NCBI RefSeq assembly: GCF_024399315.1
Contig: NZ_CP075170.1
Coordinates: 4,278,001-4,342,000 of the forward strand
Direction: 5' to 3'
Length of the DNA stretch: 64,000 nucleotides
Origin: Chryseobacterium sp. MA9
Lineage (GTDB): Bacteria > Bacteroidota > Bacteroidia > Flavobacteriales > Weeksellaceae
Part shown: in pieces, positions 7,374-15,780 of the stretch
Layout of the letters: the number at the start of each line of letters is the position of its first letter
How positions within the stretch are numbered: the first letter of the stretch is position 1
Position numbers and translations under genes: made by a program
Notes under the pieces: model-generated
What the model saw: only the letters and a program-made list of their open reading frames with translations
The model's database searches: none
Told to the model about the DNA's origin: nothing

Positions 7374-9476
7374 ATGAGAAAACTTTTACTTTTCATACTT
7401 CTGTGCATCTCTCATACTTATTATTCTCAGGCAGATTGTGCTACCGCATTGTCCGTCTGTGGAAACTCAAATATCACTTACAGTCCTACAGGATATGGTA
7501 ACATAAAGGAATTAGTCAACTCGGGAAGTTGTATAGACTTTACCGGAGAGCACAATTCTATTTGGTATAAAATTACAATCGCTACAGGAGGGACCCTTAC
7601 TTTTGACCTGGTTCCAAATAATCCGGATGCCGATTATGACTGGGCTATTTTTGGTCCTAATGTAACCTGTGGAAGCTTGGGCTCACCAATACGTTGTAAT
7701 GCAGCAACAGTTATCGGGCCTGGTCCTGCTACAGGATTAAATATGACAAGTACTCTTTTAAGTGCTGCCGGAGGTTCTCTGACTCCTTATTGCAGATATA
7801 TGGATGTTTTACCAGGACAAACGTATTATTTGTTTATTGACAACTGGGTAAGCAGCACCAGTTCTACAACAGCTCCGTTTTCTTTGACATGGGGTGGAAC
7901 TGCCACACTGGCTTCACCGTTTACCGATCCTAATATCCAGACGCAGCCGTTTAATCCTCCTGGAATTCCGGCGGTTAATCCTGCTGATCCAAGAGAAGTG
8001 GTAATATGCTCAAGTACGGCTCTGTTTGATTTTTCTACATTGTCTACAGGAATTCTTAATGGAAATCAAAACTTTAATGTAAGTTATCATCTGAGTCAGA
8101 ATGATGCTTTAACGGGGAATAATCCTATTACGGCTCCAATTACAGTAAATACAACTACTATTTACTATTACAGTATCAATTATACCGATCCTACCAATGC
8201 CACCAATCCGCTTAATAAGTGTAAGCAGGTTGGAACATTTAAATTCAAAAACGGTTCTATTACAGTTAAGAATGTAACATTAACCGAATGTAACAATAAT
8301 AATGCAGGTACAGCTTTATTTGATTTAACCACAGCAGATGTTATTGCAAACCCAAATGTTACTAAAAAATATTATCACACAATGGCAGATCTCAATGCTG
8401 GAATCAATGAGATTACTACACCTATGGCATTTGTATCTGCAGAAGGGATTGTTTATGTAAAAGTCATCTCAGAATTTGGCTGTACTGCAGTGGCGCAGAT
8501 CACTTTGAAATTTTATCCGGTTGTTGTTGTGAATGAAGCGACATTAAGATCATGTTTCATTGAGGCGAATCCATCTACTGCATCTTTCAATCTTGTAAAT
8601 GCTTCTGTAACAAGTCAGACCAATCCGACCAAGAAATATTACCCTTCATTGACGGATGCTGTTAATCAGACTAATGAGATTCTGAATGCTAATAATTATA
8701 TTGCTCCTAATGGATTTGTATATGTAAGAGTTTCCAATGCTCAGGGATGTTATGCGGTAGCCAGAATTACCTTAGTAGTTATTGAGCCGGTATATTCTGC
8801 TACTCTTAAAGATGTAACCATTTGTGCAGAAGATCAGACCACACTGGATGCAGGTGCAGGATTCAAAAGTTACGAATGGAGTACAGGGGCAACTACCCAA
8901 ACGATCAAAGCAGGAATCGGAGTATACTGGGTAAAACTTAAAACCGGAGAATGTATTACAACCCAAACAGTAAAAGTACTTCCTTCTGAACAGCCGGTTG
9001 TTTCTGGTATTGATATTTCGAATAATACAATTACGGTATCTGTAACGGGAGGAAATCCGGCATATAAATATTCAATAGACAATATCATCTGGCAGGATTC
9101 CAATGTTTTCAATAATCTTTCAAGAGGAGATCATAAAGTATTTGTGAAAGATGCTTATGACTGTGATCCAATAGAAATAGGAGTGGTAGTACCTAATTTG
9201 ATTAACGTGATAACCCCGAATGCAGATGGAGTGAATGATGTGATTGATTATTCAGCATTGGCCAGCAAACAAAACCTGATCATGAATATTTTTGATCGTT
9301 ATGGAAACAAAATCTTCCAGGCTGATAGATCAAATGGCTATAAATGGGACGGCACCCAGGGAGGAAGAAGAGTGCCTACCGGAACTTACTGGTATTCTAT
9401 CACATGGAATGAAAATGATAAAAATAATACAGCAATCAAATTTACAGGTTGGGTATTGGTAAAAAACAGAGAATAA
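7374..9476 (+). CDS. Secreted surface protein with T9SS type B (gliding-type, CHU_C) C-terminal domain
   Basis: 700 aa. A signal peptide (residues 1-19, ending YYSQ) leads into a Cys-containing domain of the type seen before SprB-like proteins (about 20-175: ADCATALSVCGN..., GQTYYLFIDNW). Two tandem repeats of about 80 residues follow (about 301-385 and 389-470: LTEC/LRSC start, TKKYY centre, GxVYVxV end), then Ig-like segments (GAGFKSYEWSTGA; SVTGGNPAYKYSID). The last ~85 residues (NVITPNADGVNDV..., NIFDRYGN, GTYWYSITW) are the type B T9SS sorting domain. It should be exported by the Gld/Spr system, whose core genes lie at 21-26 kb. Role may be adhesion; not provable from sequence. A terminator follows. 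Confidence 0.92.
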   Translation: MRKLLLFILLCISHTYYSQADCATALSVCGNSNITYSPTGYGNIKELVNSGSCIDFTGEHNSIWYKITIATGGTLTFDLVPNNPDADYDWAIFGPNVTCGSLGSPIRCNAATVIGPGPATGLNMTSTLLSAAGGSLTPYCRYMDVLPGQTYYLFIDNWVSSTSSTTAPFSLTWGGTATLASPFTDPNIQTQPFNPPGIPAVNPADPREVVICSSTALFDFSTLSTGILNGNQNFNVSYHLSQNDALTGNNPITAPITVNTTTIYYYSINYTDPTNATNPLNKCKQVGTFKFKNGSITVKNVTLTECNNNNAGTALFDLTTADVIANPNVTKKYYHTMADLNAGINEITTPMAFVSAEGIVYVKVISEFGCTAVAQITLKFYPVVVVNEATLRSCFIEANPSTASFNLVNASVTSQTNPTKKYYPSLTDAVNQTNEILNANNYIAPNGFVYVRVSNAQGCYAVARITLVVIEPVYSATLKDVTICAEDQTTLDAGAGFKSYEWSTGATTQTIKAGIGVYWVKLKTGECITTQTVKVLPSEQPVVSGIDISNNTITVSVTGGNPAYKYSIDNIIWQDSNVFNNLSRGDHKVFVKDAYDCDPIEIGVVVPNLINVITPNADGVNDVIDYSALASKQNLIMNIFDRYGNKIFQADRSNGYKWDGTQGGRRVPTGTYWYSITWNENDKNNTAIKFTGWVLVKNRE

Positions 9477-9497
9477 TAATAAATATAATACATAGAT

Positions 9498-9523
9498 AAA
9501 ACCACTTCAAACGAAGTGGTTTT
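9498..9523 (+). terminator. Rho-independent terminator
   Basis: AAAACCACTTC, loop AAAC, complement, then a T-rich run; 22 bp after the surface-protein stop. Confidence 0.85.
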
Positions 9524-9564
9524 TATTTTTAAAAGTTTTTAAATTAGTTATCAAAATAAAAAAA

Positions 9565-10155
9565 ATGAAAGACCTGCTTGTAAAACGTTTTGAATATTAT
9601 AAATCCCTGGGAGATAAAACATTTGACCAGCTTACAGATGAACAGATGTTCTGGCAGTATAATGATGAGAGTAATTCTATTGCTGTCATTGTGAAACATA
9701 TTGCAGGAAATATGCTTTCAAGATGGACCAATTTTCTGACTGAAGATGGAGAAAAATCCTGGCGAAACCGTGATGGAGAGTTTGTCAATACATTTACTAC
9801 TAAAGAACAGGTACTGGATTTTTGGGAAAAAGGATGGGTATGTTTTTTTGATGCTCTTGAAAAGATAAATGATGATAATATGTATTCAACAACTTATATC
9901 AGAGGAGAAGCTCACCCGGTTATAGATGCTGTTCTCCGTCAGCTGGCTCACTATCCCTACCATATCGGTCAGATGGTTTATATAGCGAAGATGATAAAAA
10001 ATGAAGATTGGAATACACTGTCTATTGCCAGAAACAAGTCTCAGGAATTTAATACAGAAATGAAAACTAAGTTTTTAAACAGTAAACCGGATGCCAATTC
10101 ATCACCTGTCTGCTTTCAAAACAGCCCTGAAGTAAGGGATGAATATAAACAATAG
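9565..10155 (+). CDS. DinB/YfiT-like superfamily protein (DUF1572-type)
   Basis: 196 aa, cytoplasmic. The sequence follows the DinB four-helix pattern: LLVKRFEYYKSLGDKTFDQL at the start, a first metal-ligand His in AVIVKHIAGNMLSRW, and the second pair in QLAHYPYHIGQMVYIAK near residues 129-145. This fold binds a divalent metal through three His. The DUF1572 subgroup has this length and the W-rich middle (MFWQYNDESNSI). Family members often act in thiol transfer or stress; the substrate here cannot be told. It stands between a terminator and the mtaB promoter and appears to be monocistronic. Confidence 0.85.
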   Translation: MKDLLVKRFEYYKSLGDKTFDQLTDEQMFWQYNDESNSIAVIVKHIAGNMLSRWTNFLTEDGEKSWRNRDGEFVNTFTTKEQVLDFWEKGWVCFFDALEKINDDNMYSTTYIRGEAHPVIDAVLRQLAHYPYHIGQMVYIAKMIKNEDWNTLSIARNKSQEFNTEMKTKFLNSKPDANSSPVCFQNSPEVRDEYKQ

Positions 10156-10167
10156 ATTGAATCAATC

Positions 10168-10196
10168 TTGGATTCTTATTAAAATTACTATCTTTG
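10168..10196 (+). promoter_or_regulatory. Bacteroidota promoter for mtaB
   Basis: TTG (10168-10170), an 18-bp spacer, and TATCTTTG (10189-10196); a near-ideal match to TTTG-N(17-23)-TAnnTTTG. It ends 25 nt before the ATG at 10222. Confidence 0.75.
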
Positions 10197-10221
10197 CACC
10201 CATAAAATTCAGGAGTAACAA

Positions 10222-11568
10222 ATGTCTACTTTTCATAGAACTGCCGCGTTTCATACACTTGGCTGCAAATTAAACTTTGCAGAAACATCTACTATTGCCC
10301 GTCAATTAACAGATGCAGGTTATGATAAGGTAAGTTTTGATGATAAAGCAAATGTATATGTTATCAATACATGTTCTGTGACAGAAAATGCTGACCGTGA
10401 GTGTAAAATGCACGTAAAAAGAGCAATGAAGGCCAATCCGGAAGGACTAGTCGTAATTGTTGGATGCTATGCACAATTGAAGCCTGAAGAAATTTCACAA
10501 ATTGAAGGTGTTGACCTTGTTTTAGGAGCAAAAGAAAAATTCAATATTCTAAGCTACCTTGACGATTTAGAGAAATCTGAGAATGAAGGAGTAGTTCACT
10601 CATGTGAAATTGAAGAAACGGACTTCTTTATCGGAAGTTATTCTATTGGAGACAGAACCAGAGCTTTCCTTAAAGTACAGGATGGCTGTGACTATAAATG
10701 TACGTATTGTACGATTCCATTAGCAAGAGGAATTTCACGTTCCGATACTATTGAAAACGTTCTCAGAAATGCCACAGAAATTGCCGCAAAAGACATCAAA
10801 GAAATTGTTCTTACAGGGGTGAATATCGGTGATTATGGTAAAGGAGAATTCGGAAATAAAAGACACGAGCATACTTTCCTTGATCTTATTTCAGAACTGG
10901 ATAAAGTAGAAGGGATTGAAAGAATCCGTATATCTTCTATTGAACCCAACCTTTTGAAGGATGAAAGTATTGAACTGGTTTCGAAAAGTAAAAGCTTTGT
11001 TCCGCATTTTCATATCCCGTTACAGTCCGGAAGCGATGATCTCTTGAAAAAGATGAAACGCCGTTACCTGACAAAACTTTATAACGACAGAGTAAACAAG
11101 ATCCGCGAGGTAATGCCTCATGCAGCTATTGGTGTAGATGTTATTGTAGGGTTTCCGGGTGAAACAGAGGAAAAATTTATGGAAACCTATAATTTCCTTA
11201 ATGAACTTCCTATTACCTATCTTCACGTATTTACCTATTCTGAAAGAGAAAATACGGAAGCCGCTGCAATGGAAGGTATTGTTCCGATAGCTGAAAGAAA
11301 AAAACGTAATAAAATGCTTAGAATTCTTTCTGAAAAGAAGAAAATGGCATTCTATCAGACACAACTTGGAAAATCGCTTCCTGTTCTTTGGGAGCATGAA
11401 AATAAAGACGGGAAAATGTTTGGCTTCACAGAAAACTATGTGAGAGTTCAGAAAGACTTTGACCCTGCATCAGTAAACAAAATCGAATTTCTAAATTTAG
11501 AAAAAATCCTGTCAGATGGCACGGTTTCAGTGCAATCTTCCTACCAAAATTTTTTAGCAAAAGCATAG
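10222..11568 (+). CDS. mtaB: tRNA t6A37 methylthiotransferase MtaB
   Basis: 448 aa. The enzyme converts t6A37 to ms2t6A in tRNAs reading ANN codons. The N-terminal MTTase domain has its auxiliary-cluster cysteines C15 (HTLGCKLNF), C51 (NTCSVTENADREC) and C82 (GCYAQ). The radical SAM triad is CDYKCTYC (C156, C160, C163), followed by IPLARGISRS and the SAM-binding part VLTGVNIGDYG. A C-terminal TRAM-like segment (ENYVRVQKDF...) is present. The opening CKLNFAE motif separates MtaB from MiaB and RimO. tsaD, whose product helps make the t6A substrate, is in the same window at 53-54 kb but not linked. Confidence 0.95.
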   Translation: MSTFHRTAAFHTLGCKLNFAETSTIARQLTDAGYDKVSFDDKANVYVINTCSVTENADRECKMHVKRAMKANPEGLVVIVGCYAQLKPEEISQIEGVDLVLGAKEKFNILSYLDDLEKSENEGVVHSCEIEETDFFIGSYSIGDRTRAFLKVQDGCDYKCTYCTIPLARGISRSDTIENVLRNATEIAAKDIKEIVLTGVNIGDYGKGEFGNKRHEHTFLDLISELDKVEGIERIRISSIEPNLLKDESIELVSKSKSFVPHFHIPLQSGSDDLLKKMKRRYLTKLYNDRVNKIREVMPHAAIGVDVIVGFPGETEEKFMETYNFLNELPITYLHVFTYSERENTEAAAMEGIVPIAERKKRNKMLRILSEKKKMAFYQTQLGKSLPVLWEHENKDGKMFGFTENYVRVQKDFDPASVNKIEFLNLEKILSDGTVSVQSSYQNFLAKA

Positions 11569-11621
11569 GCTCTTTGCAAAATTTCCACTAAATTTATTTT
11601 TAAACTTTAAATACTACATTC

Positions 11622-13139
11622 ATGAGAGATAAGTTTTTATCTTGGGGAATTGTATTAGTAGTTGCTACATGGATTATAGCACTGCTGATCAGAACGCATT
11701 ATTGGATACCAACGCTGTTATCCGCAATTTATGCATTAGGTGTATACAATGCTTACCAGTCGAAACATGCTATTTTGAGGAACTTTCCTGTATTGGGATA
11801 CTTCAGGTATTTTTTCGAGAGTATTTCACCTGAAATGCAGCAATACTTTATTGAGAGGGAGACAGACGGAAAACCGTTTCCAAGAAATCAGCGTTCTGCA
11901 GTATACAGACGTGCGAAAAATTTAAGTGATACCGTAGCTTTTGGTACACAGCTGGAGGTGAATCACAGAAAATATGAAGGGATCAAGCATTCTATTTATG
12001 CAAAATCACCATCAGAAGAACTTCCGAGAGTATGGGTGGGAGGAGAACAGTGTACACAGCCTTACCATGCTTCTTTATTTAATATTTCAGCCATGAGTTT
12101 CGGGGCTTTGAGTGACAGAGCTCAGATTTCCCTGAACAGAGGTGCCAAAAAAGGAAACTTTTATCACAATACAGGAGAAGGAGGAATCTCACCGCACCAT
12201 ATGGAAGGAGGTGATTTATGCTGGCAGATCGGAACAGGATACTTTGGATGTCGTGACGAAGAAGGAAAGTTCAATCCGGAGCTTTTTGAAAAATATGCTA
12301 CACTTCCTAATGTTAAAATGGTAGAGATTAAATTATCACAGGGAGCAAAACCAGGACACGGAGGAGTGCTTCCGGGGGTAAAGAACACTCCGGAAATTGC
12401 AGCGATCCGTCATGTAACACCAGGAATGACCGTTATTTCACCACCATCACATACATCATTCTCTGATGCAGCAGGATTGCTGAGGTTCGTACAGCAGCTG
12501 AGAGAGCTTTCAGGAGGAAAGCCTGTAGGATTTAAGCTTTGTATAGGAGATACCAAAGAATTTGAGGATGTGTGTGTGCAAATGAATGTTTTGAAAATCT
12601 ATCCTGACTTTATTACCATAGACGGAGCTGAAGGAGGAACAGGAGCTGCACCACCAGAATTCTCAGATGGAGTGGGGATGCCATTAGAACCAGCTTTGAT
12701 ATTTGTGAACAGAACGCTTAATAACTATAATTTAAGAAATAAATTAAGAGTTATTGCAAGTGGTAAGGTTCTTACAAGCTTAGATATTCTTAGAGCTATT
12801 GCAATGGGAGCAGATATGTGTAATAATGCCAGAGGATTCATGTTCTCTTTAGGATGTATCCAGGCGTTGAGATGTAACTCAAACAATTGTCCTACAGGGG
12901 TTGCTACACAGGATAAAATGCTTATTAAAGGACTTGATGTAACGGATAAGGCAGAAAGAGTATATCATTTCCATAAAAATACACTTCATACCTGCAACGA
13001 ACTGATTGCTGCTGCGGGAAGAAGTTCTTATGAAGAAGTAGATGCTACCATGTTTATGAGAGGAGATGAATTTGATCACCTTGCAGACCTTTACTTTCCG
13101 GATATTTTAGGAAATGTGAAACAGAAGGCAAGAACCTGA
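11622..13139 (+). CDS. FMN-binding glutamate synthase family protein, stand-alone synthase domain
   Basis: 505 aa. Two hydrophobic segments at the N-terminus (about 5-23 and 28-45) suggest membrane anchoring. The rest is the FMN/TIM-barrel synthase domain of GltB: LSQGAKPGHGGVLPG, then TIDGAEGGTGAAPPEF (flavin and substrate loop) and the [3Fe-4S] cysteines C412, C418 and C423 in CIQALRCNSNNCPTG with the spacing known from glutamate synthase. The amidotransferase domain with its N-terminal catalytic Cys and the GXGXG domain are missing, so the protein cannot take ammonia from glutamine by itself. This architecture is common in bacteria but its reaction is unclear. A terminator follows the gene. 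Confidence 0.9.
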   Translation: MRDKFLSWGIVLVVATWIIALLIRTHYWIPTLLSAIYALGVYNAYQSKHAILRNFPVLGYFRYFFESISPEMQQYFIERETDGKPFPRNQRSAVYRRAKNLSDTVAFGTQLEVNHRKYEGIKHSIYAKSPSEELPRVWVGGEQCTQPYHASLFNISAMSFGALSDRAQISLNRGAKKGNFYHNTGEGGISPHHMEGGDLCWQIGTGYFGCRDEEGKFNPELFEKYATLPNVKMVEIKLSQGAKPGHGGVLPGVKNTPEIAAIRHVTPGMTVISPPSHTSFSDAAGLLRFVQQLRELSGGKPVGFKLCIGDTKEFEDVCVQMNVLKIYPDFITIDGAEGGTGAAPPEFSDGVGMPLEPALIFVNRTLNNYNLRNKLRVIASGKVLTSLDILRAIAMGADMCNNARGFMFSLGCIQALRCNSNNCPTGVATQDKMLIKGLDVTDKAERVYHFHKNTLHTCNELIAAAGRSSYEEVDATMFMRGDEFDHLADLYFPDILGNVKQKART

Positions 13140-13161
13140 TTCTGATAACCATACAGATATA

Positions 13162-13195
13162 AATAAACCCCACAATAATCATTGTGGGGTTTATT
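13162..13195 (+). terminator. Bidirectional Rho-independent terminator
   Basis: A 15-bp stem (AATAAACCCCACAAT, loop AATC) between the convergent glutamate-synthase-like and lipoprotein genes. Confidence 0.9.
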
Positions 13196-13225
13196 TGTTA
13201 TTTTATTTAAACTTTAATGTTTGTT

Positions 13226-13999
13226 TTATGGTCTTGCTGATCTGCCATACACCTGGAAGTTGAAAACAAAAGTTTTGTTTCTCAACGAGATCACCTGGCC
13301 GTACCCTGGGTAATTGTATGGGAAATAAGGATCTCTTGCAAAAGCAGCTCTTGAAGGAACAATAATTACTCCTTGTAAATTATATGGTGATCCGCTAGAG
13401 TAGTCTTTGAATGCTTTAAATTTCTGCATCGCCTCACTAAACCCTTCGATCTCGTAGTAACTTCTTTTTTTTGCAACATCAGTAGTTGCATTTTTGATCA
13501 ATGGATCTTCTTTGCCCTCTACATCAGAAATATAATAGAATTTAGGGTCAATTGCAGGGATTCCGGTTCCGTTTATTGTATTCATGAAATCTGTAGCAGC
13601 AGTAAATGAAGATTTTCCATCTGTATTAATTGCCAGATAAGTAGTAGCTTTCATCATTACAGTAAGAATATCGGTACTTGTAATTGTTTGTTCTGGTGTG
13701 GGATTAACAGGCTGCGCTCCATCCCTTATAATATAAATTGTTCCTGAAGGAAGCGTCTTATAATCAAGTTCAGATAACTTCTTTTCGTTATCATCCGCAG
13801 TATCCGTAGAACTGAAAGCCTTTATATTACCTTGTGCATCCAGATAATTCTCATCCATGAATTTCTTAATGGCTTGATCATCATACGTGTTTTGTGTAGT
13901 AATGTCTTCCGGTTCTACATAGGGTGACACATCATCATCTTTCTTACAAGCAGAAAAACACAAAGATCCTGCAAGGATATATAAAAATATTTTTTTCAT
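13226..13999 (-). CDS. FKBP-like lipoprotein
   Basis: 257 aa. The N-terminus is a lipoprotein signal ending in FSAC (Cys18) and followed by Lys-Lys-Asp, so it should be lipidated. The C-terminal half has the look of a degenerate FKBP-type prolyl isomerase: a repeated extended segment, IEGFSEAMQKFKAF (typical pre-hairpin helix of FKBPs), GVIIVPSRAAFARD and a final FNFQVYG strand. Flavobacteriia encode several such lipoproteins, related to GldI. Key hydrophobic FKBP active-site residues are not all recognisable, so enzyme activity is uncertain. It is transcribed toward the terminator at 13162 and is divergent from the S4 gene 55 bp away. Confidence 0.7.
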   Translation of the reverse strand: MKKIFLYILAGSLCFSACKKDDDVSPYVEPEDITTQNTYDDQAIKKFMDENYLDAQGNIKAFSSTDTADDNEKKLSELDYKTLPSGTIYIIRDGAQPVNPTPEQTITSTDILTVMMKATTYLAINTDGKSSFTAATDFMNTINGTGIPAIDPKFYYISDVEGKEDPLIKNATTDVAKKRSYYEIEGFSEAMQKFKAFKDYSSGSPYNLQGVIIVPSRAAFARDPYFPYNYPGYGQVISLRNKTFVFNFQVYGRSARP

Positions 14000-14054
14000 T
14001 TCAAAAAACTTTAATTACTTTACAAATAATATAACGGCAAAAGTATAAAAAATT

Positions 14055-14492
14055 ATGAGAATAGATAAATTTTTATGGAGCATTCGTTTTTATAAGACGA
14101 GAAGTATTGCAGCAGAGGAGATTAAAAAGAACAGAGTTTCTATAGGAACGTCTGCCGTAAAGTCATCTAAAGAGGTAAAAGAAGGAGATACTATTAAAAT
14201 CCGTAAGAATCAGATTGATTATAAAATAAAAATAATTCAGATTCCTAAAAGCAGAATAGGAGCCAAATTAGTCCCGCTTCACATCCAGGATGTTACAGAT
14301 AAAGAACAGTACGAGCTATTGAAACTTCGTAAAATGTCACAGGATTATTACAGAAACAAAGGAGAGGGAAGACCTACCAAAAAAGACAGACGAGAGATGG
14401 ATGATTATGTGGGAAATGATATCGCTTCTGATTTTACAGACTGGGATGATTTCTTTGGAGAAACAAATAATGAAGAAGAAAACGAAGATTAA
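14055..14492 (+). CDS. S4-domain RNA-binding protein (Hsp15/HslR-like)
   Basis: 145 aa. Residues 1-60 are an S4 domain: MRIDKFLWSIRFYKTRSIAAEEIKKNRV is the two-helix RNA-binding part and VKEGDTIKI the beta part. The rest is a basic linker (GRPTKKDRREMDD) and an acidic tail. E. coli Hsp15 of similar size binds 50S subunits stalled with nascent chains; the same role is plausible. It converges with aroK, whose 3' end overlaps the shared terminator. Confidence 0.88.
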   Translation: MRIDKFLWSIRFYKTRSIAAEEIKKNRVSIGTSAVKSSKEVKEGDTIKIRKNQIDYKIKIIQIPKSRIGAKLVPLHIQDVTDKEQYELLKLRKMSQDYYRNKGEGRPTKKDRREMDDYVGNDIASDFTDWDDFFGETNNEEENED

Positions 14493-14503
14493 AATAAAAA
14501 TAA

Positions 14504-14527
14504 AAAAGCTCTAGAGATAGAGCTTTT
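14504..14527 (+). terminator. Terminator shared by convergent genes, overlapping aroK 3' end
   Basis: AAAAGCTCTA, loop GAGA, then TAGAGCTTTT. The right arm and loop lie inside the last codons of aroK, so the terminator of one gene is coding in the other. Confidence 0.75.
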
Positions 14528-15026
14528 CTATTATTTCGTTCACAATATCTTCCGGTTCTCTGGAATCTGTACCTACAGTGAATTGAGCCTTACTGTAAAA
14601 CTGATTTCTTTCAAATAAATGTTTAGCGATGAATTCCGGGAGGTCTTCATCAGATATATTGGCAATAAGCGGTCTTTTTTCTTTCTGTTTTGAAAGCCTT
14701 TCGACCAATGTTCCTACAGAGCTTCTTAAAAAAACACTTTTGGAATTATGATTGATGATCTCCATATTATTGTAATAAACAGGAGTTCCTCCACCAAGAC
14801 TTAAAACTACATTTTCTTCCGAAGCCAATATCTCTTCCAGGGCCTCTCTTTCCAGCTTTCTAAAGTAAATCTCTCCCTTCTTTTCAAAAATTTCCGGGAT
14901 GGTTAATTTATTTTTTCTGGAAATCTCTTTATCGAGATCAATCAATTTAAAATCGATTTTTTCGCTTAATATTTTGGAAATGTGAGATTTGCCACTTCCC
15001 ATGTATCCGATCAATGAAATTACCAT
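14511..15026 (-). CDS. aroK: Shikimate kinase
   Basis: 171 aa, normal for the family. Walker A is GYMGSGKSH (from Gly7), the shikimate-binding region has LIDLDKEI and FRKLEREAL, and SLGGGTPVYY holds the Gly-rich substrate loop; the lid region contains KEKRPLI. The enzyme phosphorylates shikimate at the 3-OH in aromatic amino-acid synthesis. No other aro genes are adjacent. The gene starts 115 bp from the tRNA cluster on the opposite strand. Confidence 0.95.
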   Translation of the reverse strand: MVISLIGYMGSGKSHISKILSEKIDFKLIDLDKEISRKNKLTIPEIFEKKGEIYFRKLEREALEEILASEENVVLSLGGGTPVYYNNMEIINHNSKSVFLRSSVGTLVERLSKQKEKRPLIANISDEDLPEFIAKHLFERNQFYSKAQFTVGTDSREPEDIVNEIIEKLYL

Positions 15027-15057
15027 GAATTTTTTTTAAACAAATTTGCGAAAAAGT

Positions 15058-15087
15058 TTTGAGATAAAGAAAAAAGTCATATCTTTG
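15058..15087 (+). promoter_or_regulatory. Promoter of the tRNA Lys-Leu-Lys cluster
   Basis: TTTG (15058-15061), an 18-bp spacer and TATCTTTG (15080-15087). It is the best match to the Bacteroidota promoter consensus that I found in the window and lies 55 bp upstream of the first tRNA. Confidence 0.8.
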
Positions 15088-15141
15088 CACCACTTAAAAC
15101 AAGGGACATTACTTAAATGAAAACTTGATAAGTAAGTGACC

Positions 15142-15214
15142 GACTCGGTAGCTCAGCTGGTAGAGCAATACACTTTTAATGTATGGGTCCTGGGTTCGAA
15201 TCCCAGCCGGGTCA
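15142..15214 (+). tRNA. tRNA-Lys (anticodon TTT), copy 1
   Basis: 73 nt. Acceptor GACTCGG pairs with CCGGGTC, with A as discriminator. The anticodon loop is CTTTTAA with anticodon TTT; the T loop is TTCGAAT. CCA is not encoded. The sequence is identical to the copy at 15388. Confidence 0.97.
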
Positions 15215-15250
15215 CAAGCAATAAAAATTACTAAATTTTGTAATTTTATT

Positions 15251-15333
15251 GCCTGCGTGGTGAAATTGGTAGACACGCCATCTTGAGGGGGTGGTTTCCT
15301 AAGGATGTGCTGGTTCGAGTCCAGTCGCAGGCA
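15251..15333 (+). tRNA. tRNA-Leu (anticodon GAG)
   Basis: 83 nt with a long variable arm typical of Leu. Acceptor GCCTGCG pairs with CGCAGGC; the anticodon stem CCATC/GGTGG holds the loop TTGAGGG with anticodon GAG. T loop TTCGAGT. CCA is not encoded. Confidence 0.96.
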
Positions 15334-15387
15334 CTGCAAAGAAAATTTATAATTAATATTGAAATTTATTTCATTTTAATTGTGGCC

Positions 15388-15460
15388 GACTCGGTAGCTC
15401 AGCTGGTAGAGCAATACACTTTTAATGTATGGGTCCTGGGTTCGAATCCCAGCCGGGTCA
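15388..15460 (+). tRNA. tRNA-Lys (anticodon TTT), copy 2
   Basis: Identical in all 73 bases to the copy at 15142, and the identity extends two bases upstream (CC) and a few downstream, which points to a recent duplication within the cluster. Confidence 0.97.
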
Positions 15461-15515
15461 CAAGTTTACTGAAAAGTAAATTTTTTTCATATTAATATTT
15501 TGTGATTTGGTGTTT

Positions 15516-15541
15516 CAAAGGCTTCCTTCAGGAGGCCTTTG
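15516..15541 (+). terminator. Terminator of the tRNA cluster
   Basis: An 11-bp stem (CAAAGGCTTCC, loop TTCA, GGAGGCCTTTG with one G-T pair) followed by ATTTTTG. Confidence 0.85.
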
Positions 15542-15725
15542 ATTTTTGTATTTAATCATCTAATGATGTCTGCAGGAATTTCATAATGGGTTTTGAACTC
15601 TTTGCCTGTTATTTCTTACAATAGAAAGTGACATTGTTGTAAATATTGTAACAGGGATGTTCTTTGTTATATTATCCTTCTCTCCTGCAATTATTTGGTT
15701 GATTCTTATTCCAATAAATCAAAAA
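15542..15725. other. Intergenic stretch without recognisable gene
   Basis: Between the tRNA terminator and the panC terminator. Only short frames occur; a 34-codon frame at 15658-15762 runs through the panC terminator hairpin and is not credible as a gene. Confidence 0.6.
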
Positions 15726-15749
15726 AACTCTGACATTGCCATCAGAGTT
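15726..15749 (-). terminator. Terminator of panC
   Basis: AACTCTGA, an 8-nt loop, TCAGAGTT, and on the minus strand a run of seven T after the stem; 32 bp beyond the panC stop. Confidence 0.85.
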
Positions 15750-15780
15750 CTTGTTTTATAAAGAATATATGTATTTTATA

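Noticed and set aside
15658-15762. 34-codon hydrophobic frame on the + strand
   Set aside because: It runs through the panC terminator hairpin, has no promoter or neighbours and is too short to judge.
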